DNA of 64,000 nucleotides from CAMDPA01 sp963825625 (GTDB taxonomy: Bacteria > Pseudomonadota > Alphaproteobacteria > Rhizobiales > Hyphomicrobiaceae): NCBI GenBank assembly GCA_963825625.1, contig CAWGUF010000017.1, positions 1-64,000 of the forward strand, written 5' to 3'. Every line of letters begins with the position of its first letter. Position 1 is the stretch's first letter. Shown here one piece after another: positions 29,890-39,269 of the stretch. Under the pieces are notes generated by a model, which was given only the letters and a program-made list of their open reading frames with translations, was not told the DNA's origin and ran no database searches. The position numbers and the translations under genes are program-made.

Positions 29890-30330
29890 TCAATGTCCGA
29901 GTTGCCGGCGCTCCGCCACCTCCTCGGCTTCGGCGGTGTCGCGGTAGACCTCCTCGGAGATCACCCGGCGGGTGATGTCGGAGAGGAAGCGGGACAGCTC
30001 GGCCGACAACTCCTGGAATTCGGGCCACAGCACGCCCTGAAGAAAGCTCGCAGGCCCTTTTACAAGGACAGTCTGCCGGTGCATGCGCGGAAACCGGTAG
30101 GGTTTGAGGCCATAGCGACGGACCAGCGCCACGAAAAGCTGACGAGCCCAGGGGTCGGGTATCGAGAAACGCATCTCGATCGGCTGCTCGTGCAACGCGC
30201 TGTCCTTGAGGCGGTCGCGCAGGCGGTCGGCGGCGGCGCCGGCGGCGGCCTTCTCGCCTTCGGTGGCCGCTCCGGCAAACAACGCCTCGATCTTGCGCAG
30301 CTTGTCGCGCAGAATTTCTTCTTCCGTCAT
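29890..30330 (-). CDS. DUF2786-like conserved protein
   Basis: A 146-residue protein from ATG 30330. The N-terminal 40 residues (EEILRDKLRKIEALFAGAAT, then EGEKAAAGAAADRLRDRL) match the DUF2786 pattern of a helical pair with clustered Lys, Glu and Ala. The middle reads FSIPDPWARQLFVALVRRYG and LKPYRFPRMHRQTVLVKGPA, and the C-terminus is helical and acidic. No catalytic residues are evident. It lies 37 bases downstream of the rhodanese gene on the same strand. The function is unknown. Confidence 0.65.
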   Translation of the reverse strand: MTEEEILRDKLRKIEALFAGAATEGEKAAAGAAADRLRDRLKDSALHEQPIEMRFSIPDPWARQLFVALVRRYGLKPYRFPRMHRQTVLVKGPASFLQGVLWPEFQELSAELSRFLSDITRRVISEEVYRDTAEAEEVAERRQLGH

Positions 30331-30367
30331 CGCTGCCCCCCGCTCGCCGCGCGAGCGCTCTCCCCCG

Positions 30368-30781
30368 TCAGCTGCCGGGGGCCCGCTCCGGCTTATCGAC
30401 CGGGCCGCCGGCATCGCGCCAGGCAGCGAACCCGCCGATGATATGCGCCACGGGAGACAACCCCATATCCTGCATGGTCTTTGTGGTCAGCGCCGAGCGC
30501 AAGCCGCCGGCACAGAAAAAGACGAACGTCTTCTCCTCGCCGAATACCGGCTTGAAGTACTTGCTCTCCGGATCGATCCAGAATTCCAGCATGCCGCGCG
30601 GCGCATGCAGGGCACCAGGCACCTTGCCTTCCCGCGTCAGCTCGCGCGGGTCACGAATATCCACGATGACAACGTCATCGCGCCTGGAAAGCTCGATGGC
30701 TTCTGCGGCGCTGACCTCCCGGATCTCGCGCCGCGCGGCCTCGACCAACGCACTAGAGTTGACTTTGAGTGGCTTTGCCAC
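30368..30781 (-). CDS. Rhodanese-domain sulfurtransferase
   Basis: A single rhodanese domain of 137 residues. The start is taken as GTG 30781 because GGGAGG lies 7 bases upstream and an upstream ATG would give a non-homologous N-terminus. The domain is complete: VSAAEAIELSRRDDVVIVDI, RDPRELTREGKVPGALHAPR and the active-site loop FVFFCAGGLRSALTTKTMQD with the persulfide Cys, followed by HIIGGFAAWRDAGGPVD. Such proteins move sulfane sulfur to thiols or cyanide. It is probably co-transcribed with the DUF2786-like gene downstream. Confidence 0.85.
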   Translation of the reverse strand: MAKPLKVNSSALVEAARREIREVSAAEAIELSRRDDVVIVDIRDPRELTREGKVPGALHAPRGMLEFWIDPESKYFKPVFGEEKTFVFFCAGGLRSALTTKTMQDMGLSPVAHIIGGFAAWRDAGGPVDKPERAPGS

Positions 30782-31011
30782 AGACAACCTCCCTGGACCG
30801 TCTTTGCCTGAAGACCGGAAAATGATAGCCCAAGCAGGTATCGGCCAGCAATGGATTGCTGGGCGCCGGAGGAACAAACGCCGAGCGAGAAACGCTGCGG
30901 CATCACAATTCCGCCGCTGCAGTGCCCAGTGTTCGGCGACATCGGCCGCTAAGCATGCCATACGGAGCCTGACGCATTCAGCCCGCGCCATTGTCAACGG
31001 AACGCCCGGAC

Positions 31012-31467
31012 GTGCCGAGAAAAAAGTCATCCCAGCGTCTGCTGCCGTTCCTGGCCGTGCTGCTGGCCGGGTGCGCAGCGCAGCTGCCGGCGCCGCCCTC
31101 GGCTCAGACCGTGTCCAGCGTGAGGCCGGCCGCCGCACCTAATGCCTCGCCAGAGGCGGTCAAGACAAAAGCCGGGGACTACGCGCTCAGCCAGGAGGAG
31201 CAATCGCTCGACTGCCGCAAGCTCACCGGCCGCATTCACATTCGCATCGCGCACATGCGGGACGCGGCCAAGCGCGGCAATGTGAGCCTGCTGAGCCGCG
31301 GCTTGCAAACGGTCGTGACCCCGGTGTTCGGCGGCACCAACTACGGCTTGAACCCGGCGGTTCAAGCGCGGCGGGACCGGGCGCAGATCGATGCCTATAA
31401 CCGGCTGCTCGTCGCTAAGGAGTGCAAGCCGGTGGATGTCGAAGCTGAGCTTGCCAAGCCGGAGTAG
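31012..31467 (+). CDS. Putative lipoprotein
   Basis: A 151-residue protein with a lipoprotein signal: basic N-terminus RKKSSQR, hydrophobic LLPFLAVLLAGC and lipobox Cys. The mature part is Ala/Pro-rich, then helical: LSQEEQSLDCRKLTGRIHIR, IAHMRDAAKRGNVSLLSRGL, AQIDAYNRLLVAKECKPVDV. The two cysteines in the mature part could pair. GTG 31012 places the lipobox at about residue 21. It resembles small envelope lipoproteins common in Hyphomicrobiales; the function is unknown. The HAD phosphatase follows on the same strand 52 bases later. Confidence 0.7.
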   Translation: MPRKKSSQRLLPFLAVLLAGCAAQLPAPPSAQTVSSVRPAAAPNASPEAVKTKAGDYALSQEEQSLDCRKLTGRIHIRIAHMRDAAKRGNVSLLSRGLQTVVTPVFGGTNYGLNPAVQARRDRAQIDAYNRLLVAKECKPVDVEAELAKPE

Positions 31468-31519
31468 CCCGGCTGCGATCCACCTGTCCAAGACGCGGAC
31501 AACGTGTATAAGCCAAAGC

Positions 31520-32200
31520 ATGAAGCTCATCATTTTCGATTGCGATGGCACGCTGGTCGATAGCCAGAACGCCATTCATGCAGCGATGGAATTCGCATTC
31601 GAGGGCGCGGGACTGGCTGCGCCGCAGCGCGCGGCTGTGCTGCGCGTGGTTGGCCTTTCGCTGCCCGAAGCCTTCCGCATGCTGGCGCCTGACGCAGACG
31701 ACAGGCTGCGGGGCGAGTTAATGCATCAATTCCGGACATCGTTCCCCGCGATGCGACAGGAAAAGCTCGTGGATGCGCCGCTTTATCCCGGCGCAAGAGA
31801 GGTGATATCGGCGCTGGCCGGGCGGGGGGACGTCGTGCTCGGGATGGCGACGGGCAAGTCACGGCGCGGCGTGCTTCGGCTGTTCGACCAGGAAGGCTGG
31901 CACGAGCATTTTCGCACCGTACAAACGGCTGACGATCATCCCTCCAAGCCGCATCCCTCGATGGTCGAGACCGCCATGACGGAGGCCGGGCTGGCTGCGG
32001 ACGCAACCGTCATGATTGGCGACACCACCTATGACATCGAGATGGGCCGCAATGCAGGCGTGGCGACAATCGGAGTCAGTTGGGGCTACCATGATGCACG
32101 CGAGCTGAGCGCAGCAGGCGCGCTTCATGTGTTGGACCGGTTCGATGAGCTGGAAGCGGCGATCGCGCGCGTCCTCGACACGGGACCAGCGGAACGATGA
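31520..32200 (+). CDS. HAD-family hydrolase (phosphoglycolate phosphatase-like)
   Basis: An intact 226-residue HAD hydrolase. The nucleophile motif I is KLIIFDCDGTLVDSQNAIHA. A helical C1 cap follows. Motif II is LGMATGKSRRGV, and motif III/IV is KPHPSMVETAMTEAG then ATVMIGDTTYDIEMGRNAGV. This fits phosphoglycolate phosphatase or a related small-molecule phosphatase. ATG 31520 places motif I at residue 2, as usual. The stop overlaps the start of the ATP12 gene in an ATGA junction, a neighbour pair often found in alphaproteobacteria. Confidence 0.88.
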   Translation: MKLIIFDCDGTLVDSQNAIHAAMEFAFEGAGLAAPQRAAVLRVVGLSLPEAFRMLAPDADDRLRGELMHQFRTSFPAMRQEKLVDAPLYPGAREVISALAGRGDVVLGMATGKSRRGVLRLFDQEGWHEHFRTVQTADDHPSKPHPSMVETAMTEAGLAADATVMIGDTTYDIEMGRNAGVATIGVSWGYHDARELSAAGALHVLDRFDELEAAIARVLDTGPAER

Positions 32201-32961
32201 CGTCAACTGGCGGCAGCAATGGCGGTCGTTTCCGGCCGCATCCCGGGTTCGCGGCAGATGCACCGCGAGCCAAGCGGTTCTACGACACTGCAAGCGCCGC
32301 GCAGCGGCCGGACGGGTATGCCGTTCTCCTGGATGGACGCGCCATCAAGACGCCGGCACGGCGAGATCTCGTATTGCCCAGCCGGAAGCTGGCGGAAACG
32401 GTTGCCGCGGAATGGCAGGCGCAAGGCGAGTTCATCGCTCCCGCCACCATGCCGCTGACGCGCCTAGTCAACTCCGCCCTGGACGGCGTCACCGGCCGCG
32501 AAGCCGAGGTTCGCGCCGACATCGTGAAATATGCCGGCAGTGATCTTCTCTGCTATCTGGCCGATAGCCCGCGCGAGTTGGTTGAGCGGCAGACGGAGGG
32601 CTGGAGTCCGGTGCTGGCCTGGGCCGAGGCTACGCATGGCATTCGCATGACGCTTGCCGCTGGCGTGATGCCGGTAGAGCAGGATGCGGCAATGCTGGTC
32701 CGGCTCGGCCGGCTTCTGGAGCCGTTTCAGGCGCTGTCGCTGGCTGGACTGCACGCGATGACGACGCTCTCCGGCTCCGCGCTTCTGGCCCTGGCAACGG
32801 CGCAGGGGCTGCTGGAGCCGGCGCAGGCCTGGTTACTCGCGCATATCGACGAGGACTTCCAGATCGAGCAGTGGGGCGAGGATGAAGAAGCCAGCCGGCG
32901 GCGGATGGCGCGCGGGCTGGAAATGGAAGCCGCCGCACTTCTGGTCGCGGAGAGCGCATAG
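32197..32961 (+). CDS. ATP12-family F1-ATPase assembly chaperone
   Basis: An intact 254-residue ATP12 protein, which binds the F1 alpha subunit during ATP synthase assembly in mitochondria and alphaproteobacteria. Family blocks are AKRFYDTASAAQRPDGYAVL, LDGRAIKTPARRDLVLPSRK, AETVAAEWQAQGEFIAPATM, PLTRLVNSALDG and DLLCYLADSPRELVERQTEG. The conserved acidic C-terminal segment AHIDEDFQIEQWGEDEEA is present. The start ATG overlaps the HAD gene stop by 4 bases. Its presence is one of the better lineage markers in the window. Confidence 0.92.
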   Translation: MTSTGGSNGGRFRPHPGFAADAPRAKRFYDTASAAQRPDGYAVLLDGRAIKTPARRDLVLPSRKLAETVAAEWQAQGEFIAPATMPLTRLVNSALDGVTGREAEVRADIVKYAGSDLLCYLADSPRELVERQTEGWSPVLAWAEATHGIRMTLAAGVMPVEQDAAMLVRLGRLLEPFQALSLAGLHAMTTLSGSALLALATAQGLLEPAQAWLLAHIDEDFQIEQWGEDEEASRRRMARGLEMEAAALLVAESA

Positions 32962-33207
32962 ACTGCCCCAGACGTCTGTCGCTGCGACAACCGCCGTGGC
33001 GTCGCTGAACCTGCGAAGCTGTCTGCGCCTTCCGGCCCGCCGTCACTCCGCAACGAAGGCGACAGATCACGAGCTTCAAGAACACGACAAGTTCACGAGC
33101 TACTGACAACTCGACCTTGGGCCCTTGCGCCGAAGGATAGTTATGCCCAATCTGGTACATGCGCGTTCAACGGTGCGCTGCAACTTGGATCTTTGGTGAG
33201 CAGAGCC

Positions 33208-33591
33208 ATGTCAACCAAATCGCCCGAGCCGCCACGGCCGCTCTCTGGCATGAAGGTGATTGTTGCGGAGGACTCATGGCACATCGCCCGAGCTTTGCGC
33301 TTGGTGCTCGAAGGTGCCGGCGCGACGGTAGCTGGCCTGGCCTCGACACTGCAGGAAGCCGAGGACCTCGCGGCTCGCGAGATGTTCGACGCAGCCCTGG
33401 TCGATCTGGATTTGCATGACGAGAAAGCCCATGCGCTTGCCGAGCGCATGAGCCAGCGGAGCATCAAGGTCGTCGTTATCACAGGTCACAGCGTACCTGC
33501 CAGCCTAGCTGCGAAGGTTCACGCCAGCATCGCCAAGCCGGCCTCCGCCGATGCTCTTATTGCTGCACTCGAGCGGCCGCTGCGCAAATAG
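33208..33591 (+). CDS. Single-domain response regulator
   Basis: A 127-residue receiver domain without an output domain. It has VIVAEDSWHIARALRLVLEG (acidic pair), phospho-Asp in DAALVDLDLHDEKAHAL, switch Thr in VVVITGHSVPASLAAKV and Lys in ASIAKPASADALIAAL. ATG 33208 is chosen over the upstream TTG and GTG. It converges with the HWE kinase gene (stops 34 bases apart), so it is the likely phosphoacceptor of that kinase, as is common for HWE systems in Hyphomicrobiales. Confidence 0.85.
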   Translation: MSTKSPEPPRPLSGMKVIVAEDSWHIARALRLVLEGAGATVAGLASTLQEAEDLAAREMFDAALVDLDLHDEKAHALAERMSQRSIKVVVITGHSVPASLAAKVHASIAKPASADALIAALERPLRK

Positions 33592-33625
33592 GCGCGGAGC
33601 TGGTCGCTGCGAGCGGCCCCATTCA

Positions 33626-35989
33626 TCAAGTGCTTTCTGCTCCGCTAGTCTCGCCGACGCCCTTCAGGGGGTTGACTATGCGGTTGAGATCCAGCGGCAA
33701 AACGATGGTGCAGCGGACGCCGTCCGCTTCGAAATCCAGATCGACCCGCGCTTGATACTCGTATCGAAGCAGGCTGCGAATTGTATCGGTGCCGAAGCTT
33801 TCCTTGGCTGGCGGATCGATGGAGCTGGTGGTTCGCTCCTTCCAGACCAGCATCAGCGACCCGGCCCGGCCGCATTCGTTGCCGTCGATGCGCCAACTTA
33901 CGCTCACTCTCCCGTCGGTGGTTGAGAGGCCGCCGTACTTCGCCGCGTTGGTGGCGAGCTCGTGCAAGGTCATGGACATCGCCTGGGCGATATCAGGCAC
34001 CAGAACGATCGTCAGCCCGTCGAGCGCGATATTGTCCTGCGTGCGATAGGGCTCAAGTTCGTCCTTCACCAGCGTTTCGAGGTCAACGCCTTCCCAATCG
34101 CTCGATGCCAATCGCTGGTGCGTCCGTGCCATCGAGGCGATGCGGCCTTCCAGCGCGCGCGCATAACCATCCAACGCGTCGTGTCCTTCACGTGATAGCT
34201 TGATAACGCCGCTGACGCGCGCCAGCGAATTCTTGACGCGATGATTGAGCTCCTCAATGAGCCGCGTCTGCTTCTCCTCGGCCGACATCCGGGCTGTGAT
34301 ATCGCGCGAAAGCCCGCTGTGGCCCAGGAGTTGGCCGTTTTCGTCGAAGTTGACGCGTTCCAGAAGCTCGAGCCAGATCTGCTTGTGATCGGGGCGGTTA
34401 AATCGAATACTGACTATATGGGTAGGATTCTGCGGGGTGAGCAGCTTTCTCGCGACTGCCAGCTTCTTGCGATCATCAGGCTCCACATATTTCAGAATGC
34501 TGTGCATCGGCACATTGTTGTCTTCAGGTGGCAGGCCCATGATTTCGGCGGCATTGTCGCTTCTTACGACGCGGCTCCCCGTCGCGTCCCTGTCGTGCGT
34601 GAAGATCCGCCCGGCCTCCATGACCTTCTTCAGGCGCTCCTCGATTGCCGCCAGTGCGTGCTCCGCCTCTTGCGCGCGCGTGATGTCGATGCAGCTGCCG
34701 ATGATTCTGACGAGGCGTCCTTGCGCATCGATGACACCCTCCGCACGATGTTGAGCGACAAGGTACGCGCCATCGTTTTTTCTCAGGCGAAGCGTCAAAT
34801 GGAATTGTGGCCTGGCGCGGCTTACGCCGCGCAGGAGGGCCACGAATGGAGCTTGATCATCAGGGTGTATCAGGCTCACGAAGTCGTCGACCCTGCCGCT
34901 TGTCGGCAAGTCCAAGACTTCCGCAAGCCCGCCGATCCGGAAAACTGCGCCGCGAACCAGATCGTAGTCGAACGCATATATTCCGGCCGCGCTCAGCGCC
35001 AGGTCCATGCGTTGCTCGCTCTTCACGAGCGCCGCGGCAATGTTGCGATATCGGGCGAACACGCTGGCCAATGACAGGGCGCACAGGCACGTTGCCAGCA
35101 CCGAGAGCTGCGCCGATTCGATTTTCTCCGCAGTTGTCATGAGGCCGTCGGAAAAACGTCCAGTGCCTTCGATCGCCGCAATCAAGATGATCAGTGAGCA
35201 TACAAGTGCGCCGCCCGCGGAGAATACAACCGGGGTGCGACACGCGATCCAAAGCAGAATCGGGAAGATGACGACAGGTGGTGTGACGTGCGGCCAGTCC
35301 TCGGGATTGGGCAGCAATTCGAACGCGTAGGCGGTGCCCAGCCCCAGCAGCGCGATGCCAGCAGATCCTTCCAGCACAGTCGCAAGCCGCGGTGGGTCTC
35401 GAAGCATCGTCGCGCCCGCAATGATGACAGGTGCGAAAACGACAATACCGAGGGCGTCTGCCTCGAACCAGGTTCTCCATAAGTCGACCAGCGGCGAAGG
35501 CGATAGGCCGATCTGCTTCAGCGCCACCGCCGCCGGGATTGCGGCTACTGCAGTGGCGGCCCCTGCCGAGAACAGAAATGCAAGGACACTGCCCAGCGAC
35601 TCCAGCCTTGGCTGGGTTCTGTCGAGGCGATCGAGAAGCCAGAATACGAAAAGACACTCGAAGGCGTTGCAGGCGGCGAAGGCGCTTGCCGCGGCGATGT
35701 CTCCGCGCGCGATGATATTTGCCGCCACCGTGGCCGCCATCACGGCCGTCGCCACTGGAAGACATGCCTTGCGCCCGAGCACCACCTGCGCCCCGACAGC
35801 AATGCCGGAGGCCGGCCAGATAGTCGCTACGTTCTCTGGCCGCGATACCAGCAGCAATCCGAACTGCGCAACAACGAAATAGGTGATGGCGATCAGCGCG
35901 GCGTAACTGACGACCTCTGCACGTCCGCTTCGGTCAGACAGCCCGCCGGCAGCCTCGCCCCGCGGCCGCGGTACGAGATCATAGGGCAC
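33626..35989 (-). CDS. MASE1-PAS-PAS HWE-family sensor histidine kinase
   Basis: An intact 787-residue membrane kinase. Residues of about 25-320 form a MASE1-type membrane sensor of roughly eight helices (YAALIAITYFVVAQFGLLLV, then VATIWPASGIAVGAQVVLG). Two PAS/PAC regions follow (MDLALSAAGIYAFDYDLVRG, and VMEAGRIFTHDRDATGSRVV), each ending in an SxDIT-type motif. The phospho-His is in LIEELNHRVKNSLARVSGVI, and the N-box is LHELATNAAKYGGLS, with VSWRIDG supplying the HWE-type Trp. HWE kinases typically signal to single-domain regulators; one converges at 33208. Confidence 0.9.
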   Translation of the reverse strand: MPYDLVPRPRGEAAGGLSDRSGRAEVVSYAALIAITYFVVAQFGLLLVSRPENVATIWPASGIAVGAQVVLGRKACLPVATAVMAATVAANIIARGDIAAASAFAACNAFECLFVFWLLDRLDRTQPRLESLGSVLAFLFSAGAATAVAAIPAAVALKQIGLSPSPLVDLWRTWFEADALGIVVFAPVIIAGATMLRDPPRLATVLEGSAGIALLGLGTAYAFELLPNPEDWPHVTPPVVIFPILLWIACRTPVVFSAGGALVCSLIILIAAIEGTGRFSDGLMTTAEKIESAQLSVLATCLCALSLASVFARYRNIAAALVKSEQRMDLALSAAGIYAFDYDLVRGAVFRIGGLAEVLDLPTSGRVDDFVSLIHPDDQAPFVALLRGVSRARPQFHLTLRLRKNDGAYLVAQHRAEGVIDAQGRLVRIIGSCIDITRAQEAEHALAAIEERLKKVMEAGRIFTHDRDATGSRVVRSDNAAEIMGLPPEDNNVPMHSILKYVEPDDRKKLAVARKLLTPQNPTHIVSIRFNRPDHKQIWLELLERVNFDENGQLLGHSGLSRDITARMSAEEKQTRLIEELNHRVKNSLARVSGVIKLSREGHDALDGYARALEGRIASMARTHQRLASSDWEGVDLETLVKDELEPYRTQDNIALDGLTIVLVPDIAQAMSMTLHELATNAAKYGGLSTTDGRVSVSWRIDGNECGRAGSLMLVWKERTTSSIDPPAKESFGTDTIRSLLRYEYQARVDLDFEADGVRCTIVLPLDLNRIVNPLKGVGETSGAEST

Positions 35990-36276
35990 GTGCAGCGCCT
36001 TTCCTCATCGTTTCCTGCCACTGCTGCGGTCTGGAACGACCGTCAAGTCTTGTGCCGGCTTTTGGTTCGGAACAGTTGCACCGCTCATCCCGGCAATGCT
36101 GAGCACTGGGTCCGGGCAAAACGCACCCGAAGTTTATTGAACCATTATTGTCGATTGGTAGAACAACTCAATCAATAATAGTCCGCTTGCGTCGCCCCTT
36201 CAACAATCATGCATTTGAGTGCGGCTGAGCAGGTCAAATCCGGCCGTTGAAGTGCATTTGTGCCGGCGGTTCGGCA

Positions 36277-36355
36277 CTAGTGTAGCGCACCTGACGTTTG
36301 GTACCCGTCTGCGGCGAGGCTCTTGACCAAACGTCAGGTGCAAAAGCTACACTAG
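36277..36355. repeat. Dispersed palindromic repeat, type A (copy 2)
   Basis: A 79-base element near-identical to 24422-24500: CTAGTGTAGCGCACCTGACG at one end and AAAAGCTACACTAG at the other, with perfect arms CACCTGACGTTTGGT / ACCAAACGTCAGGTG. Only the loop differs. It is followed after 13 bases by a type B copy. Confidence 0.8.
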
Positions 36356-36368
36356 TATCATAATGTTG

Positions 36369-36445
36369 CTAGTGTTCCTTGTGGTTCTGACATTTGCTCG
36401 AAACCTGGCCGCAATGGGAAGCAAATGTCAGAACCGGAACACTAG
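36369..36445. repeat. Dispersed palindromic repeat, type B (copy with both CTAG ends)
   Basis: A 77-base element starting CTAGTGTTCCTTGTGG and ending CCGGAACACTAG, with arms GTTCTGACATTTGCT / AGCAAATGTCAGAAC. With the type A copy it forms a 169-base composite that repeats the order and spacing seen at 24422-24587. The 210 bases from here to hyuA hold no gene I can support. Confidence 0.8.
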
Positions 36446-36658
36446 CAGCGGCCTTGACACCCTTATTGCGATCCAGCACACGCATGAAGCAGCCGACGAC
36501 TTGGCACATCGACAGGTGCCGGGCCCCGGCCGGAGGGATAGCCTGTTCGCGCCGATGCCATCGGGATACAGCACGTCGAGGCAAGGCGCGTCTGCCGGGG
36601 GCATGCTGCCCAGGCGAGCAGGTATGTGGCGGTAGTGCTCGATTGAGGAAACCGATTG

Positions 36659-38722
36659 ATGGGGCGATACCGGATCACGGTCGATACCGGCGGCACATTC
36701 TCCGACTTCGTCTATCTTGACGAGACCTCTGGCGAGATAACCATCGCCAAGGTGCCTTCCACGCCCGACGATCCTTCCAGGGCCATCCTGGAGGGTATCG
36801 AGCTGTTGCTGTCGCGCGGGGTATCCGGCAACGACATCGGATTTGTTCTGCCACGGCACCACGGTCGGTACCAATGCGCTGCTGGAAGGCAAGGGCGCAC
36901 GCACCGGCCTGCTGGTGACACGCGGATTTCGCGGGATCTATGAGGTCGCCGAGCAATCCCGGCCGCATGGTCCCGCCATCTTCGACGTAATGTACCAGAA
37001 GCCGGCAATGCTGGTGCCACCGGCCCGCACCGGCGAGGTCGGCGAGCGCGTGTCCGCTGTGGGCGAGGTTCTCACGCCTTTGGACGAGCCTGCGTTACGC
37101 GAGACACTGCGCGCGATGAAGCGTGAAGATGTCGAATCGATCGCCGTATGTCTGCTCTTCTCGTTTCTTCACCCTGCGCACGAAGCTCGGGTTGCCGAGC
37201 TGATCGCCGAGGAAATGCCAGACGTCAACGTCTCTCTTTCCTCCGACATCGTGCCCCAGATCCGAGAGTACTACCGGTTGTCGACCACGGTCATAAATGC
37301 CTATCTGCAACCAATTCTAGCACGTTACATCGATCGGCTCGGAGGTCGCCTGGCTGAAGCCGGTATTGCCACCCCGGCCGCATATATCATGCAGTCCAAC
37401 GGCGGCATGGCGACATTCGGTGTGACGGCCAGGAAAGCGGTGACGACCGTGCTGTCCGGTCCGGCTGGCGGCGTGACTGCCGGGGTCGCGTTGTCGCGGC
37501 TGACAGGCCGTCCCAACATCATAACTTTCGATATGGGCGGCACCTCGTGCGATGTCGCTCTCATCAAGGACGGCCAAGCCGTCGTGGCCAACCGCGGCAA
37601 GATCGAGGGTCGCGATATTGCCGTGCCGATGATGGACATCAACACCGTTAGTGCGGGCGGCGGTACGCTTGCAGGCGTGGACCGGTTCGGCGTCCTCGAG
37701 GTCGGGCCCGAGAGCGCCGGCGCCGTGCCCGGACCTGCCTGCTACGGCCGCGGCGGCACGCGTCCCGACAATCACCGACTGCAATCTGGTGCTTGGCTAT
37801 CTTTCCGAGGACAACTTCCTCGGCGGCCGAATGCGGCTCGACCGTGCTGCGGCCACGGCGGCGATCGAGGAGGCAGTTGCCGGGCCGTTGGGCCTCGACG
37901 TCCCGGACTGCGGCGGAGGGCATCGTCCGCATCATCAACGTCAAGATGGAGGAGGCGATCAAGGCCATCTCGACGATCCGCGGCCATGATCTGCGCGAAT
38001 TCATGCTGTTGCCGTTTGGCGGGGCCGGACCCATACATGCCGGTGCCATAGCCTCGAGCCTGGCAATGGCGGGCTTGATCATTCCGCTCTATCCGGGCGT
38101 TTTCTCCGCCATCGGATTGCTGATGTCGGACGTCAGGCATGATTACATCCGGTCTCGGTTGACGCCGTTCTCCGTGGCCTCGCCTGCCGACATCGACAGT
38201 GCGTTCGCCGAGCTGGAGAGCCGAGCGCGCGCTGACCTTTTGGAGGAGGGCTTCGCCGCATCCTCCATTGCCACCGCCCGTTCCCTCGATATGCGCTATG
38301 CCGGCCAGGGTTACGAGATCACGCTGCCGTGCGGGAACCTTGGCACGGGCGCCGACATGGTGGCGCTGCGCCGTGCCTTCGATGACGCCCACAAGCGCCA
38401 GTTCGGACATGCCGCGCCGGATGAGCCGGTGGAGATCGTATCCTGGCGCGTGCAGTCGACTGGCCTGGTACCGCCCGTCTCGCTGTCACGATACGCGCCT
38501 GAAGGCCGCGCCTTGAGCGACGCGCTCCGCGAGCGGCGGCCGGTACGACTGGCCGGCCGCACGTACGACTGCCCCGTCTATGATCGGGCGCGCCTTGACG
38601 TTGGCCTGGCGATAGACGGACCAGCCGTTATCGAGCAGTATGACTGCACAACCGTGCTCGAACCCGGTCAGCGCGCGACCGTGGACGAATGGAAGAGCCT
38701 GGTCGTGACAACGAGGGGTTGA
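36659..38722 (+). CDS. Hydantoinase/oxoprolinase A subunit (HyuA family), frameshifted
   Basis: A protein of about 687 residues of the ATP-dependent N-methylhydantoinase / 5-oxoprolinase A family, which with a B subunit opens cyclic amides or carboxylates ketones. It starts MGRYRITVDTGGTFSDFVYL (phosphate loop). It continues in another frame as FCHGTTVGTNALLEGKGART, QSNGGMATFGVTARKAVTTV and NIITFDMGGTSCDVALIKDG. The frame changes near 37760 (VPTITDCNLVLGYLSEDNFL) and near 37920. It ends with LREFMLLPFGGAGPIHAGAI and a complete C-terminal domain to 38722. The B subunit is not adjacent; it is 5 kb away at 43743 on the same strand. Confidence 0.85.
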
Positions 38723-38795
38723 GCGAGGCGCTGGTCCTGGCCGCCAACTGCGAGTGGGACCGTAACGCACACAGACGAAACGGGAGTGGTGGAAC

Positions 38796-39236
38796 ATGAA
38801 GGTCGGCATGCTCGAGCACGTCAACCTGCGCACCGCAAGGCTGGACGAATTGGTGGATTGGTATGATCGCGTCCTCGGCCTCAAGGCCGGCTGGCGGCCT
38901 GATTTCCCGTTTCCTGGAGCGTGGCTCTACAGCGGCGACAACAAGCCCACCGTGCACCTCGTCGGCGTCGATGAGGAGCCGGTCAACGGATCGAAGCTGG
39001 AGCACTTCGCGTTCTCGGCCGTCGGACTGAAATCCTGTCTGGATCGCATGCGGCGTGAAGCTGTCGAGTATGAGTTGGTCAACGTTGCCGACGCCCGGCA
39101 GGTGCAGGTCAATATCTACGATCCCGATGGCAACCACATTCACATCGATTTCCCGGCCCACGAGGCTGCCGACATCTCCGGCGAGGAGATCCGTGGCTTC
39201 AACGGCCTGCCCCAGCTCCGTCGCTTGCGTCAGTGA
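38796..39236 (+). CDS. VOC-family (glyoxalase/extradiol dioxygenase fold) protein
   Basis: An intact 146-residue VOC protein. The first beta-alpha-beta module has VGMLEHVNLRTARLDELVDW then YDRVLGLKAGWRPDFPFPGA. Metal ligand candidates are His8 in LEHVNLRT, His in KLEHFAFSAVG and the acidic residue in VNIYDPDGNHIHIDF. This matches small metal-dependent lyases or dioxygenases in catabolic clusters. It is 73 bases after hyuA on the same strand and probably belongs to the same transcript. The reaction cannot be assigned. Confidence 0.85.
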   Translation: MKVGMLEHVNLRTARLDELVDWYDRVLGLKAGWRPDFPFPGAWLYSGDNKPTVHLVGVDEEPVNGSKLEHFAFSAVGLKSCLDRMRREAVEYELVNVADARQVQVNIYDPDGNHIHIDFPAHEAADISGEEIRGFNGLPQLRRLRQ

Positions 39237-39269
39237 ACGGAGCGCCGTCGCAGGTGGAAAATACCGAAG

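Noticed and set aside
36428..36904. Minus-strand frame upstream of hyuA
   Set aside because: It overlaps the palindromic repeat and the well-supported start of hyuA; no recognisable domain.
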